64,000 bases of DNA. It comes from Chloroflexota bacterium (GTDB taxonomy: Bacteria > Chloroflexota > Anaerolineae > Anaerolineales > Anaerolineaceae). The position numbers were made by a program, and so were the translations under genes. The stretch lies in NCBI GenBank assembly GCA_012517865.1, contig JAAYUC010000008.1, positions 1-64,000 of the forward strand, in the 5' to 3' direction. The notes under the pieces were generated by a model. That model did not search any database, was not told the origin of the DNA, and saw nothing but the letters and a program-made list of their open reading frames with translations. Positions within the stretch are counted from its first letter, which is position 1. Each line of letters opens with the position of its first letter. Shown here piece after piece: positions 17,679-27,225 of the stretch.

Positions 17679-18833
17679 CTAAGGTAATACGTCCGCGTCA
17701 AACAGACGTTTGTATTCATCAATCGCGAAGCGGTCGGTCATCCCGGCGATGTAATCACAGATGGTTCTTTCCAAACCGCGTTCGGGCACGAGTTCCTGAA
17801 TGCTGGCGGGCAATGTGGTGGGCGTCTTCTGATATATCCCGAACAGTTCTGTGATGATTTTTTCTGCCTTCGCGGACATGCGCACCACCCGGTAATGACG
17901 GTAAAGATTGTTAAAAAGAAAGTCTTTCAGTTCGCGGTTGCGGCGGTACATGTCCTCACTAAAACCGACCACATTATAAGGCAGTTTTTGTACATCAAGC
18001 GAAGATTTGACATTACTCTTGCGCAAATATCGGTCAATCGATTGGATTAAATCGGTGACCTCAAAGCTAATCAGCCTGCGTATGATTTGATGGCGGGAAA
18101 GTTCATCCAGCGTTTCAGTTTTTCTTCGGCCGATGCTCTCGTTGACAATTTCCCAAATAGCTATACCGTCCAACTGCGTGGGAGTAATCATCCCTGAGCG
18201 CAGGCCGTCGTCCAGATCGTGGGAGGTATACGCAAGTTCGTCAGCCACATTCGCAATCTGAGCTTCCAGATGACCGCGCAGTTCGGGCGAGTAATCCTTC
18301 GCGTCGGCAATATCGTAGTCTGTCTCGTGTTTTACCATGCCTTCCACGACTTCCCAGCTCAAATTCAGGCCGGGATAATCCGGATAGCGGTTTTCGAGCG
18401 TGGTCACGATGCGCACGGACTGCTGGTTGTGATTGAATCCGCCGTAGTCCCGCATCAGCCGCGCCAGTGCAGCTTCGCCGGAGTGCCCGAAAGGCGGGTG
18501 TCCGAGGTCGTGCGCCAGGCAGATTGTCTCTACCAGGTCTTCGTTCGCGCCCAACGAACGGGCCACCGAGCGCCCAATCTGGGCGACTTCCAGGGAGTGC
18601 GTCAGACGCGTGCGGTAGTAATCACCTTCGTGGTTGATGAATACCTGGGTTTTGTATTCCAGACGGCGGAAGGCGGTGGTGTGCAGCACGCGCTCGCGGT
18701 CGCGCTGAAATCTGGTGCGGAAATCCGCTTCCTCTTCCGGGTAAACGCGTCCCTTCGAGTCTTTGCTATGAACGGCGTAAGGAGCCAGGGTTTGATTTTC
18801 GTATTCTTCCAGCTGCTGGCGGGTGTAAATCAT
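17679..18833 (-). CDS. dgt: Deoxyguanosinetriphosphate triphosphohydrolase-like HD protein
   Basis: This 384-residue HD-superfamily protein hydrolyses dNTPs to nucleoside and triphosphate in characterised members. Motifs include RDRERVLHTTAFRRLEYKTQV, the first metal site FINHEGDYYRTRLTHSLEV, HDLGHPPFGHSGE carrying the HD pair, and a later HDLDDGL. It is the shorter dgt-like type found in many bacteria. Likely co-transcribed with greA. Confidence 0.9.
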   Translation of the reverse strand: MIYTRQQLEEYENQTLAPYAVHSKDSKGRVYPEEEADFRTRFQRDRERVLHTTAFRRLEYKTQVFINHEGDYYRTRLTHSLEVAQIGRSVARSLGANEDLVETICLAHDLGHPPFGHSGEAALARLMRDYGGFNHNQQSVRIVTTLENRYPDYPGLNLSWEVVEGMVKHETDYDIADAKDYSPELRGHLEAQIANVADELAYTSHDLDDGLRSGMITPTQLDGIAIWEIVNESIGRRKTETLDELSRHQIIRRLISFEVTDLIQSIDRYLRKSNVKSSLDVQKLPYNVVGFSEDMYRRNRELKDFLFNNLYRHYRVVRMSAKAEKIITELFGIYQKTPTTLPASIQELVPERGLERTICDYIAGMTDRFAIDEYKRLFDADVLP

Positions 18834-18877
18834 TGCTACAAATCCATTTCTGCGAATAAGCGCTAAATTATTTCCCT

Positions 18878-18883
18878 ATTATA
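18878..18883 (-). promoter_or_regulatory. Possible -10 box for dgt-greA
   Basis: TATAAT reads on the minus strand 45 bases before the dgt start. No convincing -35 and no TGn is present. Confidence 0.3.
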
Positions 18884-18929
18884 GTGTTCATTGGAGAAAT
18901 ATCGCCGGAGCGTCTGTACACGCTGCGTG

Positions 18930-19736
18930 TCAGGCAATTGTGGTTCCAACAGACTCCCCCGCCATAATCCTGGCCAGGTTCTTGGGGTTTCTGCCGGAAA
19001 AAATCACAGAGCTCAGACCGGGAAGTTCCATGCATAGGCTTTGCATCAATCGCACTTTGCTCAGCATTCCCCCGGTGACGTCCAGGCTGGCTGAGCCCTG
19101 CAAGTACGCACCTGGCTCTTCGTCTCTGCTGATAAAGTTGAGAGGCTGTTTGTTTTGTGGGTAATCGGCGTAGACAGCCTCTTCTTCACCGGCCAAGAGG
19201 ATTCTGGAAGGGCGAAGCGCGAGCGCGAGATGAAAGAAAAGGTCTTCCGTGGAAAGGATGGTTCCGCCGATGCTGAGGTCGGTCACCACATCCCCATAGA
19301 CCAGCGGAATTAACCCGTTCAAGAGCGCGCTGGTGATGGGCGCGAGTTCCCAGGTTTGGATGGCGTGATTCTTAGTCAGCACCGACGCGGAAGGCGGAAA
19401 CGACAGCACCGGTAAACCTGATTGATGACAGGCTTCAACGACAATTTGATTCAAGCGGCGGGCGCTCAGCCATACCGCCTGATAACCCTGCCAGTCTTTG
19501 ACGCTAAAGACGCCCTTCCGCGTGCCTGCCTGTCTGGCCACGTGGTGCCCAAAAGAGCCCGAGCCGTGGCCTAATAAGACTTTCAGCCCGGGATTTTCCT
19601 CCCTAATCAGAGCGATTTCCCGCAGCAGGTTTGTTAAGGTCGCGACGTCGGGCGTTTCCGCGCGGTCTTTATCTGTGATGAGCGAACCGCCAAGCTTGAT
19701 GAAAACTAAATTGGGGTCAAGGAGCAAATCAGGCAT
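18930..19736 (-). CDS. Isopentenyl phosphate kinase
   Basis: It phosphorylates isopentenyl phosphate to isopentenyl diphosphate, the last step of the archaeal-type mevalonate pathway. The 268 residues have the amino-acid-kinase fold. FIKLGGSLITDKD (12-24) carries the ATP-site lysine Lys14, and GHGSGSFGHH (56-65) includes His64, the position that distinguishes isopentenyl phosphate kinases from other family members. The later LVYGDVVTD and DVTGGMLSKV also fit. The start overlaps the end of the mevalonate kinase gene by 8 bases, so the two are translationally coupled. Confidence 0.9.
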   Translation of the reverse strand: MPDLLLDPNLVFIKLGGSLITDKDRAETPDVATLTNLLREIALIREENPGLKVLLGHGSGSFGHHVARQAGTRKGVFSVKDWQGYQAVWLSARRLNQIVVEACHQSGLPVLSFPPSASVLTKNHAIQTWELAPITSALLNGLIPLVYGDVVTDLSIGGTILSTEDLFFHLALALRPSRILLAGEEEAVYADYPQNKQPLNFISRDEEPGAYLQGSASLDVTGGMLSKVRLMQSLCMELPGLSSVIFSGRNPKNLARIMAGESVGTTIA

Positions 19737-20688
19737 TGCTGGGCTCCGCTTTCAGCACGGTATGGTAGACACGCGGCGCGCCGGCCTCCAACAAAGCCGC
19801 GCGCACCTGTTCCAGCTGTTCGGGCTGTATCAGGGCGAGCATATGCCCACCTTTACCGCCGCCAGTCAGCTTGGCTCCGGCCGCGCCGGCATCGCGCGCC
19901 GCGTGAAGCAAAGTGTCGAGTTCCGGGCAGGATAACCCAAGCATCGTCAGCAGTTCCTGATTGGCATTGAGCGCTTCCGCCAGGGCGGGAAAATCTCCCT
20001 GCGTCAGGGCGCGCACCCCTTCGAGGGTCAGCTGGCCAATATCCTTGATGAGCGCGCCAACCTCGCCTGGGTTTCTGGCGTAGTCCTGCGCCAGCTGACG
20101 GACTGTTAGCGCGGTGGCTTTCTTCACACCGCTGTCCGCAACCAGAAAGTGCAGGTCAGCTGCGGGTTTGATTACTTCAAAGCCCTGCGATTTTTGAAAG
20201 AGAATGGGCTGCTCGTAGACCACGACCGTGTTATCGATGCCGGACGGCGTTCCGTGCATTAACTGCTCGGATTGGAATGCCAGGCTGTTCAAACGCTCGG
20301 GCGCGAGTGGATGACCAAGAAAGGCGGAAAAGGCGCGCATAACGGCAACGGCAAGCGCGGCGCTCGCGCCCAGGCCGGCAGATATGGGTATTTCCGTCGT
20401 AAGGTGCAATTTACAGGTTGGCAAACGGTCAATTCCAAGTTCGGTCAGAACCAGGAGCAGCGCGCTGCGGATAAGATTGTTTTCCGGGAGCTCGGAAAAC
20501 TCCTGGTCGAGGTCCAGGTCGCGCGCGAAAATGTGAATTCTGCCGGATGGAGCGCCAATCCAGGCTTCCACCGCTGCGCGCGCTCGCAGACCTGAAAAAG
20601 GGACTGCCAGAGCGGGCTCGCCGTACACCACAGCATGTTCGCCCAAAAGAATCAGTTTCGCGCACGCGGTAGCTGAGACAGCTGGCAT
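19729..20688 (-). CDS. mvk: Mevalonate kinase
   Basis: This 319-residue GHMP kinase converts mevalonate to 5-phosphomevalonate. It shows ACAKLILLGEHAVVYGEPA at the N-terminus, the phosphate-binding loop PISAGLGASAALAVAVMR (101-118), HGTPSGIDNTVVV, and the C-terminal GAAGAKLTGGGKGGHML. Adjacent IPK shows use of the alternative mevalonate route, in which a phosphomevalonate decarboxylase makes isopentenyl phosphate; that decarboxylase is not in this window. The UbiA gene lies 9 bases upstream on the same strand. Confidence 0.92.
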   Translation of the reverse strand: MPAVSATACAKLILLGEHAVVYGEPALAVPFSGLRARAAVEAWIGAPSGRIHIFARDLDLDQEFSELPENNLIRSALLLVLTELGIDRLPTCKLHLTTEIPISAGLGASAALAVAVMRAFSAFLGHPLAPERLNSLAFQSEQLMHGTPSGIDNTVVVYEQPILFQKSQGFEVIKPAADLHFLVADSGVKKATALTVRQLAQDYARNPGEVGALIKDIGQLTLEGVRALTQGDFPALAEALNANQELLTMLGLSCPELDTLLHAARDAGAAGAKLTGGGKGGHMLALIQPEQLEQVRAALLEAGAPRVYHTVLKAEPSNA

Positions 20689-20697
20689 CGTGACTCC

Positions 20698-21567
20698 TTA
20701 GAAAAACAGGTAAAGCACAACCACCACGGAAAGAGCCCAAAGGAAGACGGTGACTTTGAGCGGCAAATCGTTTAAGAGTACTTCTTCCGGCGATGAACCC
20801 AGGCTGCTGTTCTCCAGGATGACCATGTAGCGGAAAATGCCATATAAAACGAAGGTAATGGTGAACATCATCATCGTGTTCGTTCCGTCCGGATGGGAGG
20901 AAAATGTGTACAGGCAGTATGTGATTAAAATTCCGCTCAGGACGACCACCAGCAGGTTATTTAGCAGCGGCACAGTGTAGCCATAAAGTACCTCGCGGTG
21001 CTCGCCAGCCTGGTTTTCCAGCAGTTTGATTTCCGACAGACGCTTTCCGAAACCGAGATAAAGCGCCAATAAAGTGGTGAGCACAAACAGCCAGGGAGAA
21101 AAATAGTTCACTTTAATCACCATGACGCCGGCAGCCACCCGCAGTACAAAGCCCAGCGCGATAACCATCACATCAATCAGGATGATTTTTTTCAGCCACT
21201 TGGAATACGAAAGCATCAGCGCGGTATAGACGAGGCAAATGATGCCAAATTCAATCGAGAGCGCGAACGCGGCGGGAAAGGTGAACAGCGAAAGCGCAGC
21301 GGCAAAAATACCGGCTTTGCGCGGACTTAGTTTCCCGCTGGCGATTGGCCGGTTTTTTTTCTGCGGATGCATTCTATCGGACTCAACATCCAAAATATCG
21401 TTTATAGTATAGGTGAGGCCGGAAACCAGACAAAAGAGAATCACGGCCGCGGCAACGCGCAGCAAAGGTTCAGGCTGCAGCAGCTGCCTGTCGAAGACTA
21501 AGCCGGCAAAAATGACCAGGTTCTTAATCCACTGTCTTGGCCGCAAAGTTTCGAGATAAGCTCTCAC
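20698..21567 (-). CDS. UbiA-family prenyltransferase, decaprenyl-phosphate phosphoribosyltransferase-like
   Basis: This membrane protein of about 289 residues has roughly eight to nine helices. LRPRQWIKNLVIFAGL at the start, NDILDVESDRMHPQKKNRP (the first Asp-rich motif plus HPxKxxRP) and the second loop FGKRLSEIKLLEN match the subfamily that moves phosphoribose onto polyprenyl phosphate, the donor for arabinose-type glycans. Other UbiA enzymes attach prenyl chains to aromatics; the HPxKxxRP pattern favours the former. The start is uncertain: GTG 21567 gives the usual length, and a TTG at 21591 is also in frame. It heads the operon with mevalonate kinase and IPK. Confidence 0.8.
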   Translation of the reverse strand: MRAYLETLRPRQWIKNLVIFAGLVFDRQLLQPEPLLRVAAAVILFCLVSGLTYTINDILDVESDRMHPQKKNRPIASGKLSPRKAGIFAAALSLFTFPAAFALSIEFGIICLVYTALMLSYSKWLKKIILIDVMVIALGFVLRVAAGVMVIKVNYFSPWLFVLTTLLALYLGFGKRLSEIKLLENQAGEHREVLYGYTVPLLNNLLVVVLSGILITYCLYTFSSHPDGTNTMMMFTITFVLYGIFRYMVILENSSLGSSPEEVLLNDLPLKVTVFLWALSVVVVLYLFF

Positions 21568-21641
21568 GCGGATTATCTTATCACAAACCAATTTGAGAGA
21601 CCCATCAGAGTACTACTTGCAGGAGTGGATAAAATAATGGC

Positions 21642-22436
21642 ATGAAGAAAATCCGCCTTGATCAACACCTGGTAAACCTGGGGCTCGCGGATAGCCGCGG
21701 CAGGGCGCAGCGGGCGATTGAAGAAGGTCTCATCAAGGTCAACGGTTCCATCGCGAGCAAACCTTCCCAACTCGTTCCGGTTGACTGCGCTGTCGTAATT
21801 CTGGCGCAGCCCGAATTTGTCTCCCGCGCGGGGGCCAAACTGAAAGCCGCACTGGACAATTTTAAAATCAGTCCTTTGGCCAGGGTATGCGCGGATGTGG
21901 GCGCGTCCACCGGCGGCTTTACAGACTGCCTGCTGCAGCGCGGCGCGCGCAAGGTTTTCGCGATTGATGTGGGGCAGGACGAACTGCATGCCAGTTTGCG
22001 CAATCACCCGCTGGTGATTGTGATGGACCGCACCAACGCCCGTGAACTGCAAAAACTACCCGAAATTCCCGAACTCGTCACCATCGATGTTTCCTTTATT
22101 TCACTGGACTTCATTTTGCCCGCGGTCCGGCAGTGGTTCGGGGATAAGCCGGGCGAAGTGGTCGCGCTGGTAAAGCCTCAGTTTGAGGCCGGCAGAGAAG
22201 AGGTCAAAAAACACAAGGGGGTCATCCGCGATCGGGCGGTTCACGCGCAGGTGCTGCGTCAGGTAATCGCGCATGCCCGGCAGATTGGCTTTACTCCCGC
22301 GGGATTGATACCTTCGCCTATCACCGGTTCCGACGGCAATACCGAATTCTTGCTGTGGCTACGGGTCGGTTGTGACGGGAAAGGCTTCGATGACGACGAG
22401 GCTGTCGCCCGTGTCATACCTCCTGAAGCCGACTGA
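21642..22436 (+). CDS. tlyA: TlyA-family rRNA 2'-O-methyltransferase / hemolysin-like
   Basis: This 264-residue protein joins an S4 RNA-binding domain ([20 protein letters not shown] to about residue 60) to an FtsJ-like methyltransferase domain. The latter has the SAM motif [18 protein letters not shown] and the catalytic-type residues around [12 protein letters not shown]. Known members methylate cytidines in 16S and 23S rRNA. It is divergent from the UbiA gene by about 75 bases and lies 26 bases before lepA. Confidence 0.92.
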   Translation: MKKIRLDQHLVNLGLADSRGRAQRAIEEGLIKVNGSIASKPSQLVPVDCAVVILAQPEFVSRAGAKLKAALDNFKISPLARVCADVGASTGGFTDCLLQRGARKVFAIDVGQDELHASLRNHPLVIVMDRTNARELQKLPEIPELVTIDVSFISLDFILPAVRQWFGDKPGEVVALVKPQFEAGREEVKKHKGVIRDRAVHAQVLRQVIAHARQIGFTPAGLIPSPITGSDGNTEFLLWLRVGCDGKGFDDDEAVARVIPPEAD

Positions 22437-22446
22437 AGAAATCGGG

Positions 22447-22452
22447 TATACT
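22447..22452 (+). promoter_or_regulatory. -10 box close to the lepA start
   Basis: TATACT ends 10 bases before the lepA ATG. A start site near 22459 would leave a leader of only about 4 bases. No ribosome binding site is visible before this ATG. Confidence 0.35.
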
Positions 22453-22462
22453 CAATGCGCTT

Positions 22463-24256
22463 ATGGAAAAAATCCGGAATTTTTGCATTATCGCGCATGT
22501 AGACCACGGCAAATCCACATTAGCGGACCGCATGCTGCAGCTTACCGGCACCATTTCGGACCGGGAAATGACCGACCAGGTGCTGGATTCTATGGACCTG
22601 GAGCGGGAAAAAGGCGTTACCATCAAAGCCTCCGCGGTTCGCATGATTTATCACGCGCGCGACAATCAGGACTACGAATTTAACCTGATTGATACCCCTG
22701 GCCACGTTGACTTTAACTACGAGGTCAGCCGCGCGCTGTACGCTTGCGAGGGGGCTATCCTGGTGGTGGATGCCACCCAGGGCGTTGAAGCCCAAACGCT
22801 GGCCAACCTCTACCTGGCTCTGGACGCCAATCTTGTCATCATTCCGGTCATCAATAAAATTGACCTGCCCAGCGCGCAGGTAGATGCGGTTAAGAAAGAC
22901 CTGAATATCCTTTTGGGCGTTTCGGAAGATGAAATCATCCCCATCAGCGCGAAAACCGGACTGAATGTGGACCAGGTTCTGGAAGCGGTAGCCCAAAAAA
23001 TTCCGCCGCCTACCAGAAATGTGGAAGCCCCGCTGCGGGCGCTAATCTTCGACTCTCATTACGATTCGTACAAAGGCGTCATCGCTTATGTGCGTGTATT
23101 TGACGGCCATCTCACGAGCGGCGACAAAGTCATGATGATGGCAAACGGCATCCGCGTTCAACCGGTGGAAATTGGCATTTTTTCGCCTAACCTGTGCCCG
23201 ATTGACAGGCTTGAGGCTGGCGATGTTGGGTATATCGCCACCGGACTGAAGACAGTTTCGGAATGCCGGGTCGGCGATACGATTACCAATGCTTCTGCTC
23301 CGGCGGCAGCCGCGCTGCCTGGCTACCGTCAGGCCAAACCGATGGTTTTTGCTGGCGTGTACCCAACTGAAGGAGAAGATTACCCCAGTCTTCGGGACGC
23401 GCTCGAGAAACTCCAGCTTAATGACGCGTCGCTGGTTTACGAACCCGAGACCAGTGAAGCCCTCAACTTTGGCTTTCGCTGCGGCTTTTTGGGGCTTTTC
23501 CATATGGAAATCATCCAGGAACGTCTGGAAAGAGAATACAACCTGGATGTCGTGTTTACCGCGCCTTCTGTGGAATATGAAGTGCTGCTGACCAATGGGA
23601 ACGTGATGATTATTGACTCTCCGGCAGACCTTCCGGACGAAAGCATGGTTTCTGAAATACGCGAACCGTGGATGGAGCTGAACATTTTCTCGCCCACGGA
23701 ATATTACGGCGTGGTGATGGACCTTGTCCGGCGCAAGCGCGGTATTTACGTCTCCGAGGAATATCCATCCAGCAACCGCGTTCAGCTTAATTTTGAAATC
23801 CCGCTTTCAGAAATCATTGTGGATTTCTTCGACCTGCTAAAATCCGGCACGCGCGGTTACGCTTCCATGGATTACCAATTCCTGGAGTACCGGGCGGGAA
23901 ACCTGGTCAAGTTAGAGTTCCTCTTAAACGAGGAGCGGGTGGACGCGCTCACTGCCATCGTGCATAAAGATGACGCGTATCACAAGGGGCAGGCTATGGT
24001 CAGCAAGCTGAAAGAAATCATTCCGCAGCAGCTTTTTGTGATACCCATTCAGGCTTACTCACAGGGGCGGGTAATTTCCCGCGCGAATATTAAAGCTTTG
24101 CGCAAAGACGTTCTGGCTAAATGCTACGGCGGGGATATCACACGCAAGAAAAAACTGTTGGAAAAACAGAAAAAAGGCAAGAAGCGCATGAAGATGGTTG
24201 GGAGCGTGGAAATCCCCCAGGAAGCATTCATGGCTATCCTCAAATTGGAGAACTAA
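22463..24256 (+). CDS. lepA: Elongation factor 4 (LepA)
   Basis: This 597-residue translational GTPase acts on the ribosome and is implicated in initiation/biogenesis and back-translocation. The GTPase motifs are AHVDHGKST (G1), DTPGH (G3) and NKIDLP (G4). The LepA-specific C-terminal end has the [18 protein letters not shown] and [15 protein letters not shown] segments. The stop codon overlaps the next ATG by one base (TAATG), which ties it to the glycan operon. Confidence 0.96.
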   Translation: MEKIRNFCIIAHVDHGKSTLADRMLQLTGTISDREMTDQVLDSMDLEREKGVTIKASAVRMIYHARDNQDYEFNLIDTPGHVDFNYEVSRALYACEGAILVVDATQGVEAQTLANLYLALDANLVIIPVINKIDLPSAQVDAVKKDLNILLGVSEDEIIPISAKTGLNVDQVLEAVAQKIPPPTRNVEAPLRALIFDSHYDSYKGVIAYVRVFDGHLTSGDKVMMMANGIRVQPVEIGIFSPNLCPIDRLEAGDVGYIATGLKTVSECRVGDTITNASAPAAAALPGYRQAKPMVFAGVYPTEGEDYPSLRDALEKLQLNDASLVYEPETSEALNFGFRCGFLGLFHMEIIQERLEREYNLDVVFTAPSVEYEVLLTNGNVMIIDSPADLPDESMVSEIREPWMELNIFSPTEYYGVVMDLVRRKRGIYVSEEYPSSNRVQLNFEIPLSEIIVDFFDLLKSGTRGYASMDYQFLEYRAGNLVKLEFLLNEERVDALTAIVHKDDAYHKGQAMVSKLKEIIPQQLFVIPIQAYSQGRVISRANIKALRKDVLAKCYGGDITRKKKLLEKQKKGKKRMKMVGSVEIPQEAFMAILKLEN

Positions 24257-25278
24257 TGCGCCAACAGACCGAAGGTTTCCGACCGGCGAATCTCTTGCGC
24301 TGGCTGCTGCCGCTGCTTGTTACCGCCGCGGCGGTGTATTTTGTCGGGCGTCAAATTGATTTTGCCCAGGTTGACAGCGCTTTTTCGCGGGTTTCTTTGC
24401 AAAACTTGCTGCTTGTTTTGGCGCTTTTCATCTTGTGTCTGCTGCTGCGGGTTGTCTGCTGGTTTTTTTTGCTGGAAGGCAAGTTTTCTTTTAGCGAGAC
24501 GTTCTTCGGGATGAACGCCGGATACCTGCTTAATAACGTCCTGCCGCTGAAGCTTGGTGAATTTGGACGCGCCGCCTTGCTGGCGGGCAGAGGCAAGACA
24601 GGTTTTCTGCCGGTTTTCGCGAGCATCGTCACCGAAAGGGTACTCGATTTTTTCCTGGCGGCGTTCTTCTTTTTGGTCAGCCTGCCCCTGGTGGTCACAA
24701 ATACATCGGTAAAATCACTCGCGGTGGTGATTTTGATTCTGACAGTGGTGGGAATGCTGGCTGCCGCGTTTGCTGCCAGGCATAAGGAACGCATTTCAGG
24801 ATTTCTCAGGGCACGCTGGGCAGGAAAACCGCGTTTACTGGCGCTGCTGCCGCGCGGGCTCAGCTTTCTGGAAGGTTTTCAGATACTCCTTCGACCGGGA
24901 AGATTTTTCGCGGCGCTGCTTTTGTTGGCTGCCAGCTGGGCTTCCGCTATGCTGGAGGTCTGGGTTCTGGCGAAGGCGTTAATCCCGCAAAGCCAGTGGT
25001 GGTGGGGAATCTTTGTGACATCGGGCAGCGCTTTCGCGAACGCGCTGCCGACCGCGCCGGCAAGCATGGGCGTTTATGAGGCCGCCAATGTGGCAGCATT
25101 CAGCGTACTGGGCGTTGACCAATCCACAGCGCTGGTCATCGCGTTAATCCTGCACGCGGTTCAATTCCTGATAACCAGCCTTTTGGGGATGCTGGGAATC
25201 TACCTGCTGGGAGACAGCCTGGGTAAGCTCAGCAAAAAGGCGATGCTTTGGAAGCAACAGCAAAAGGACACTGAATGA
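24256..25278 (+). CDS. Lysylphosphatidylglycerol synthase TM-region (UPF0104) protein
   Basis: This 340-residue integral membrane protein has about eight helices. LPLKLGEFGRAALLAGR, SIVTERVLDFF and TAPASMGVYEAANVAAF are signature segments of the UPF0104/flippase-like family related to the membrane half of MprF. The family includes archaeal AglD and many proteins in surface-glycan clusters; a lipid flippase or transfer role is likely but not shown. The true start is the ATG at 24256, overlapping the lepA stop. Its end overlaps the GT4 gene by four bases. Confidence 0.85.
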   Translation: MRQQTEGFRPANLLRWLLPLLVTAAAVYFVGRQIDFAQVDSAFSRVSLQNLLLVLALFILCLLLRVVCWFFLLEGKFSFSETFFGMNAGYLLNNVLPLKLGEFGRAALLAGRGKTGFLPVFASIVTERVLDFFLAAFFFLVSLPLVVTNTSVKSLAVVILILTVVGMLAAAFAARHKERISGFLRARWAGKPRLLALLPRGLSFLEGFQILLRPGRFFAALLLLAASWASAMLEVWVLAKALIPQSQWWWGIFVTSGSAFANALPTAPASMGVYEAANVAAFSVLGVDQSTALVIALILHAVQFLITSLLGMLGIYLLGDSLGKLSKKAMLWKQQQKDTE

Positions 25279-26426
25279 GACTGCTGATTGCTGCCACTTA
25301 TTTTTCGCCTTACTCGTCCGGATTGTCGGTTTACGCTTACCGGCTGGCAAAAGGTTTGGCCGGGTTGGGGCATGAAGTCGTCGTTCTGACCTCCCAATAC
25401 AAAGCAGAACTATCGCTGGAAGAAACGCGGGACGGTTTCCGGATTGTGAGGGTGCCGGTACGCTTGCGCCTGTCCAAAGGCGTGCTGATGCCGACCCTTC
25501 CCAAAAGCGCGCGTGTGTGGACGCGTTGGGCTGACGCTGTAAATTTGCATCTTCCGCAGTTCGAAGCGCTGCTCCTGGCACACGAAGCAAAAAGGCAGCG
25601 AAAACCGCTGTTGGTTACTTACCACTGCGACCTTAATGTTCAGGGCGGTCTGATTGACCGACTGGCGGGCTGGGTGACGCAAAGTCTGGGCGCGAGGGTG
25701 CTCGCCGCGGCGGATGCTATTGTGCAAAACTCCCTGGATTACGCGGAAAATTCCCGCCAACTCAGGCGGCATCTGCAAAAGACGCGGGAAGTACTTACCC
25801 CTGTGATATTAACCAAGGCGGATGCGGCCAGCGTGCGCGAATTCAAAAATCGATTCGGCATCGCCGACGAAGACCGCGTTTTGGGGCTGGCCGGCCGGGT
25901 CGCTGCCGAAAAGGGATACGAATACCTTATCGAGGCAATGCCGCGAGTGCTCGAGCGCTTCCCGACCGCGCGCGTCATCCATGCCGGGTCATGGAAGGGC
26001 GTGGTAGGGGAAGAGGAATACCAGAAGCGTATTGAGGAAATGTCCCGGAATTTGGGGGACCGCTGGCGTTCTCTTGGTTTTCTGAGCGATGAAGACTTTA
26101 GAGCGTTCTTCGGAGCCTGCGATGTGCTAGTCTTTTCCAGCCTGAACAGCACCGAGTCTTTTGGCATTGTTCAAATCGAAGCCATGCTGCAGGGCGCGCC
26201 AGTAGTCGCCACAGATATGCCGGGTGTCCGTCAGCCTGTGCTGAGGACCGGTTTTGGACGCCTGGTGCCCCCGCGCGATGCGGAAAAACTTGCCGAAGCG
26301 ATTTGCTCCGTTCTGGAGGAAGGCAGGAACGCGCGTCCAATTCCCGAAGCCTATCTGGCTCGGTTTGGCTGCCGGGAGACCGCGCTTTCGTATCAGACTA
26401 TTCTGGAGACCCTTACCCATGTTTAA
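25275..26426 (+). CDS. Glycosyltransferase family 4
   Basis: This 383-residue GT-B enzyme probably acts at the cytoplasmic membrane face. The N-terminal half starts MRLLIAATYFSPYSSGLSVY. The C-terminal Rossmann half has GLAGRVAAEKGYEYLIEAM and the EX7E motif in STESFGIVQIEAMLQG, which binds the nucleotide-sugar. The acceptor and sugar are not deducible. It overlaps both neighbours (4 bases upstream, 8 downstream). Confidence 0.92.
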   Translation: MRLLIAATYFSPYSSGLSVYAYRLAKGLAGLGHEVVVLTSQYKAELSLEETRDGFRIVRVPVRLRLSKGVLMPTLPKSARVWTRWADAVNLHLPQFEALLLAHEAKRQRKPLLVTYHCDLNVQGGLIDRLAGWVTQSLGARVLAAADAIVQNSLDYAENSRQLRRHLQKTREVLTPVILTKADAASVREFKNRFGIADEDRVLGLAGRVAAEKGYEYLIEAMPRVLERFPTARVIHAGSWKGVVGEEEYQKRIEEMSRNLGDRWRSLGFLSDEDFRAFFGACDVLVFSSLNSTESFGIVQIEAMLQGAPVVATDMPGVRQPVLRTGFGRLVPPRDAEKLAEAICSVLEEGRNARPIPEAYLARFGCRETALSYQTILETLTHV

Positions 26427-27225
26427 GGAGCTCTCCGCTAACCAGCTGGACGATATTTGCTGGAAGCACCTTTCCACGCTGCCGTACTTTCGGGGGATGC
26501 TTCGGGCTGTAGAGCACAGCCTTTACGCGCGTTTTGAGCTGCCGGTACCCATTCTGGATATTGGCGCGGGGGATGGAAATTTCGCGGAAGCGCTGGGCAC
26601 GGGGGCAGCGAGCCTGGGCATTGACCCATGGTTTGCCCCAATTAAGGAAGCCGCGCGGCGGGGCGTTTACCAACTCCTCGTGCAGGCGCAAGGCGCGGCG
26701 CTGCCTGTTCCCGAGGAAAGCTTTCCGTGCGCTATTAGCAACTCGGTGCTCGAGCATATTCCGGATGTCCAGCCCGTGTTGGAGGAAATATCCCGCGCGC
26801 TGAAGCCAGACGGCGTTTTTCTGTTCGCGGTGCCAAATCAGCGCTTCAAGGACGAACTATGGGGCTGCCAGGTCTTGCGCAGGCTGGGTTTAAAGAAAGC
26901 GGCAGAGAAGTATTCCATTCTGTTCAACCGCGTTGCCCGGCATCACAACCTGAACGCTCCGGAAGTGTGGAGAGAGCGTCTGATGCGCGCCGGATTCCGG
27001 AATGTGGAGCACTGGAATTACTTTCCGCCGGCGGCAATGCGCGTATTGGAGCGCGGCCACGCAGCCGGCCTTCCCAATTTGCTCTGGAAGAAGCTTTTTG
27101 GAAAATGGGTGCTCTTTCCCAGGCGGAACAATCCATTTTTGCGGTACAAGCGCCTGCGAAAGCTGTTGGATGATCCCTTCTGTGAGGACGGCACCTGTAC
27201 CTTTTTTATCGCGAGGAAAAACTGA
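26419..27225 (+). CDS. Class I SAM-dependent methyltransferase
   Basis: From the ATG at 26419 the protein has 268 residues. Motif I is PILDIGAGDGNFAEALG. ISNSVLEHIPDVQPVLEEI and LKPDGVFLFAVPN are the later methyltransferase motifs. The C-terminal region (FNRVARHHNLNAPEVWRERL) probably binds the substrate. Its position among glycosyltransferases suggests methylation of a sugar or lipid-linked glycan. It overlaps the GT4 stop by 8 bases and is joined to the FkbM gene by TGATG. Confidence 0.87.
   Translation: MFKELSANQLDDICWKHLSTLPYFRGMLRAVEHSLYARFELPVPILDIGAGDGNFAEALGTGAASLGIDPWFAPIKEAARRGVYQLLVQAQGAALPVPEESFPCAISNSVLEHIPDVQPVLEEISRALKPDGVFLFAVPNQRFKDELWGCQVLRRLGLKKAAEKYSILFNRVARHHNLNAPEVWRERLMRAGFRNVEHWNYFPPAAMRVLERGHAAGLPNLLWKKLFGKWVLFPRRNNPFLRYKRLRKLLDDPFCEDGTCTFFIARKN

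Noticed and set aside
24121..24255. N-terminal extension of the UPF0104 protein into lepA
   Set aside because: The extra 45 codons are an alternative frame of the lepA end; the ATG at 24256 with TAATG overlap fits the family start.
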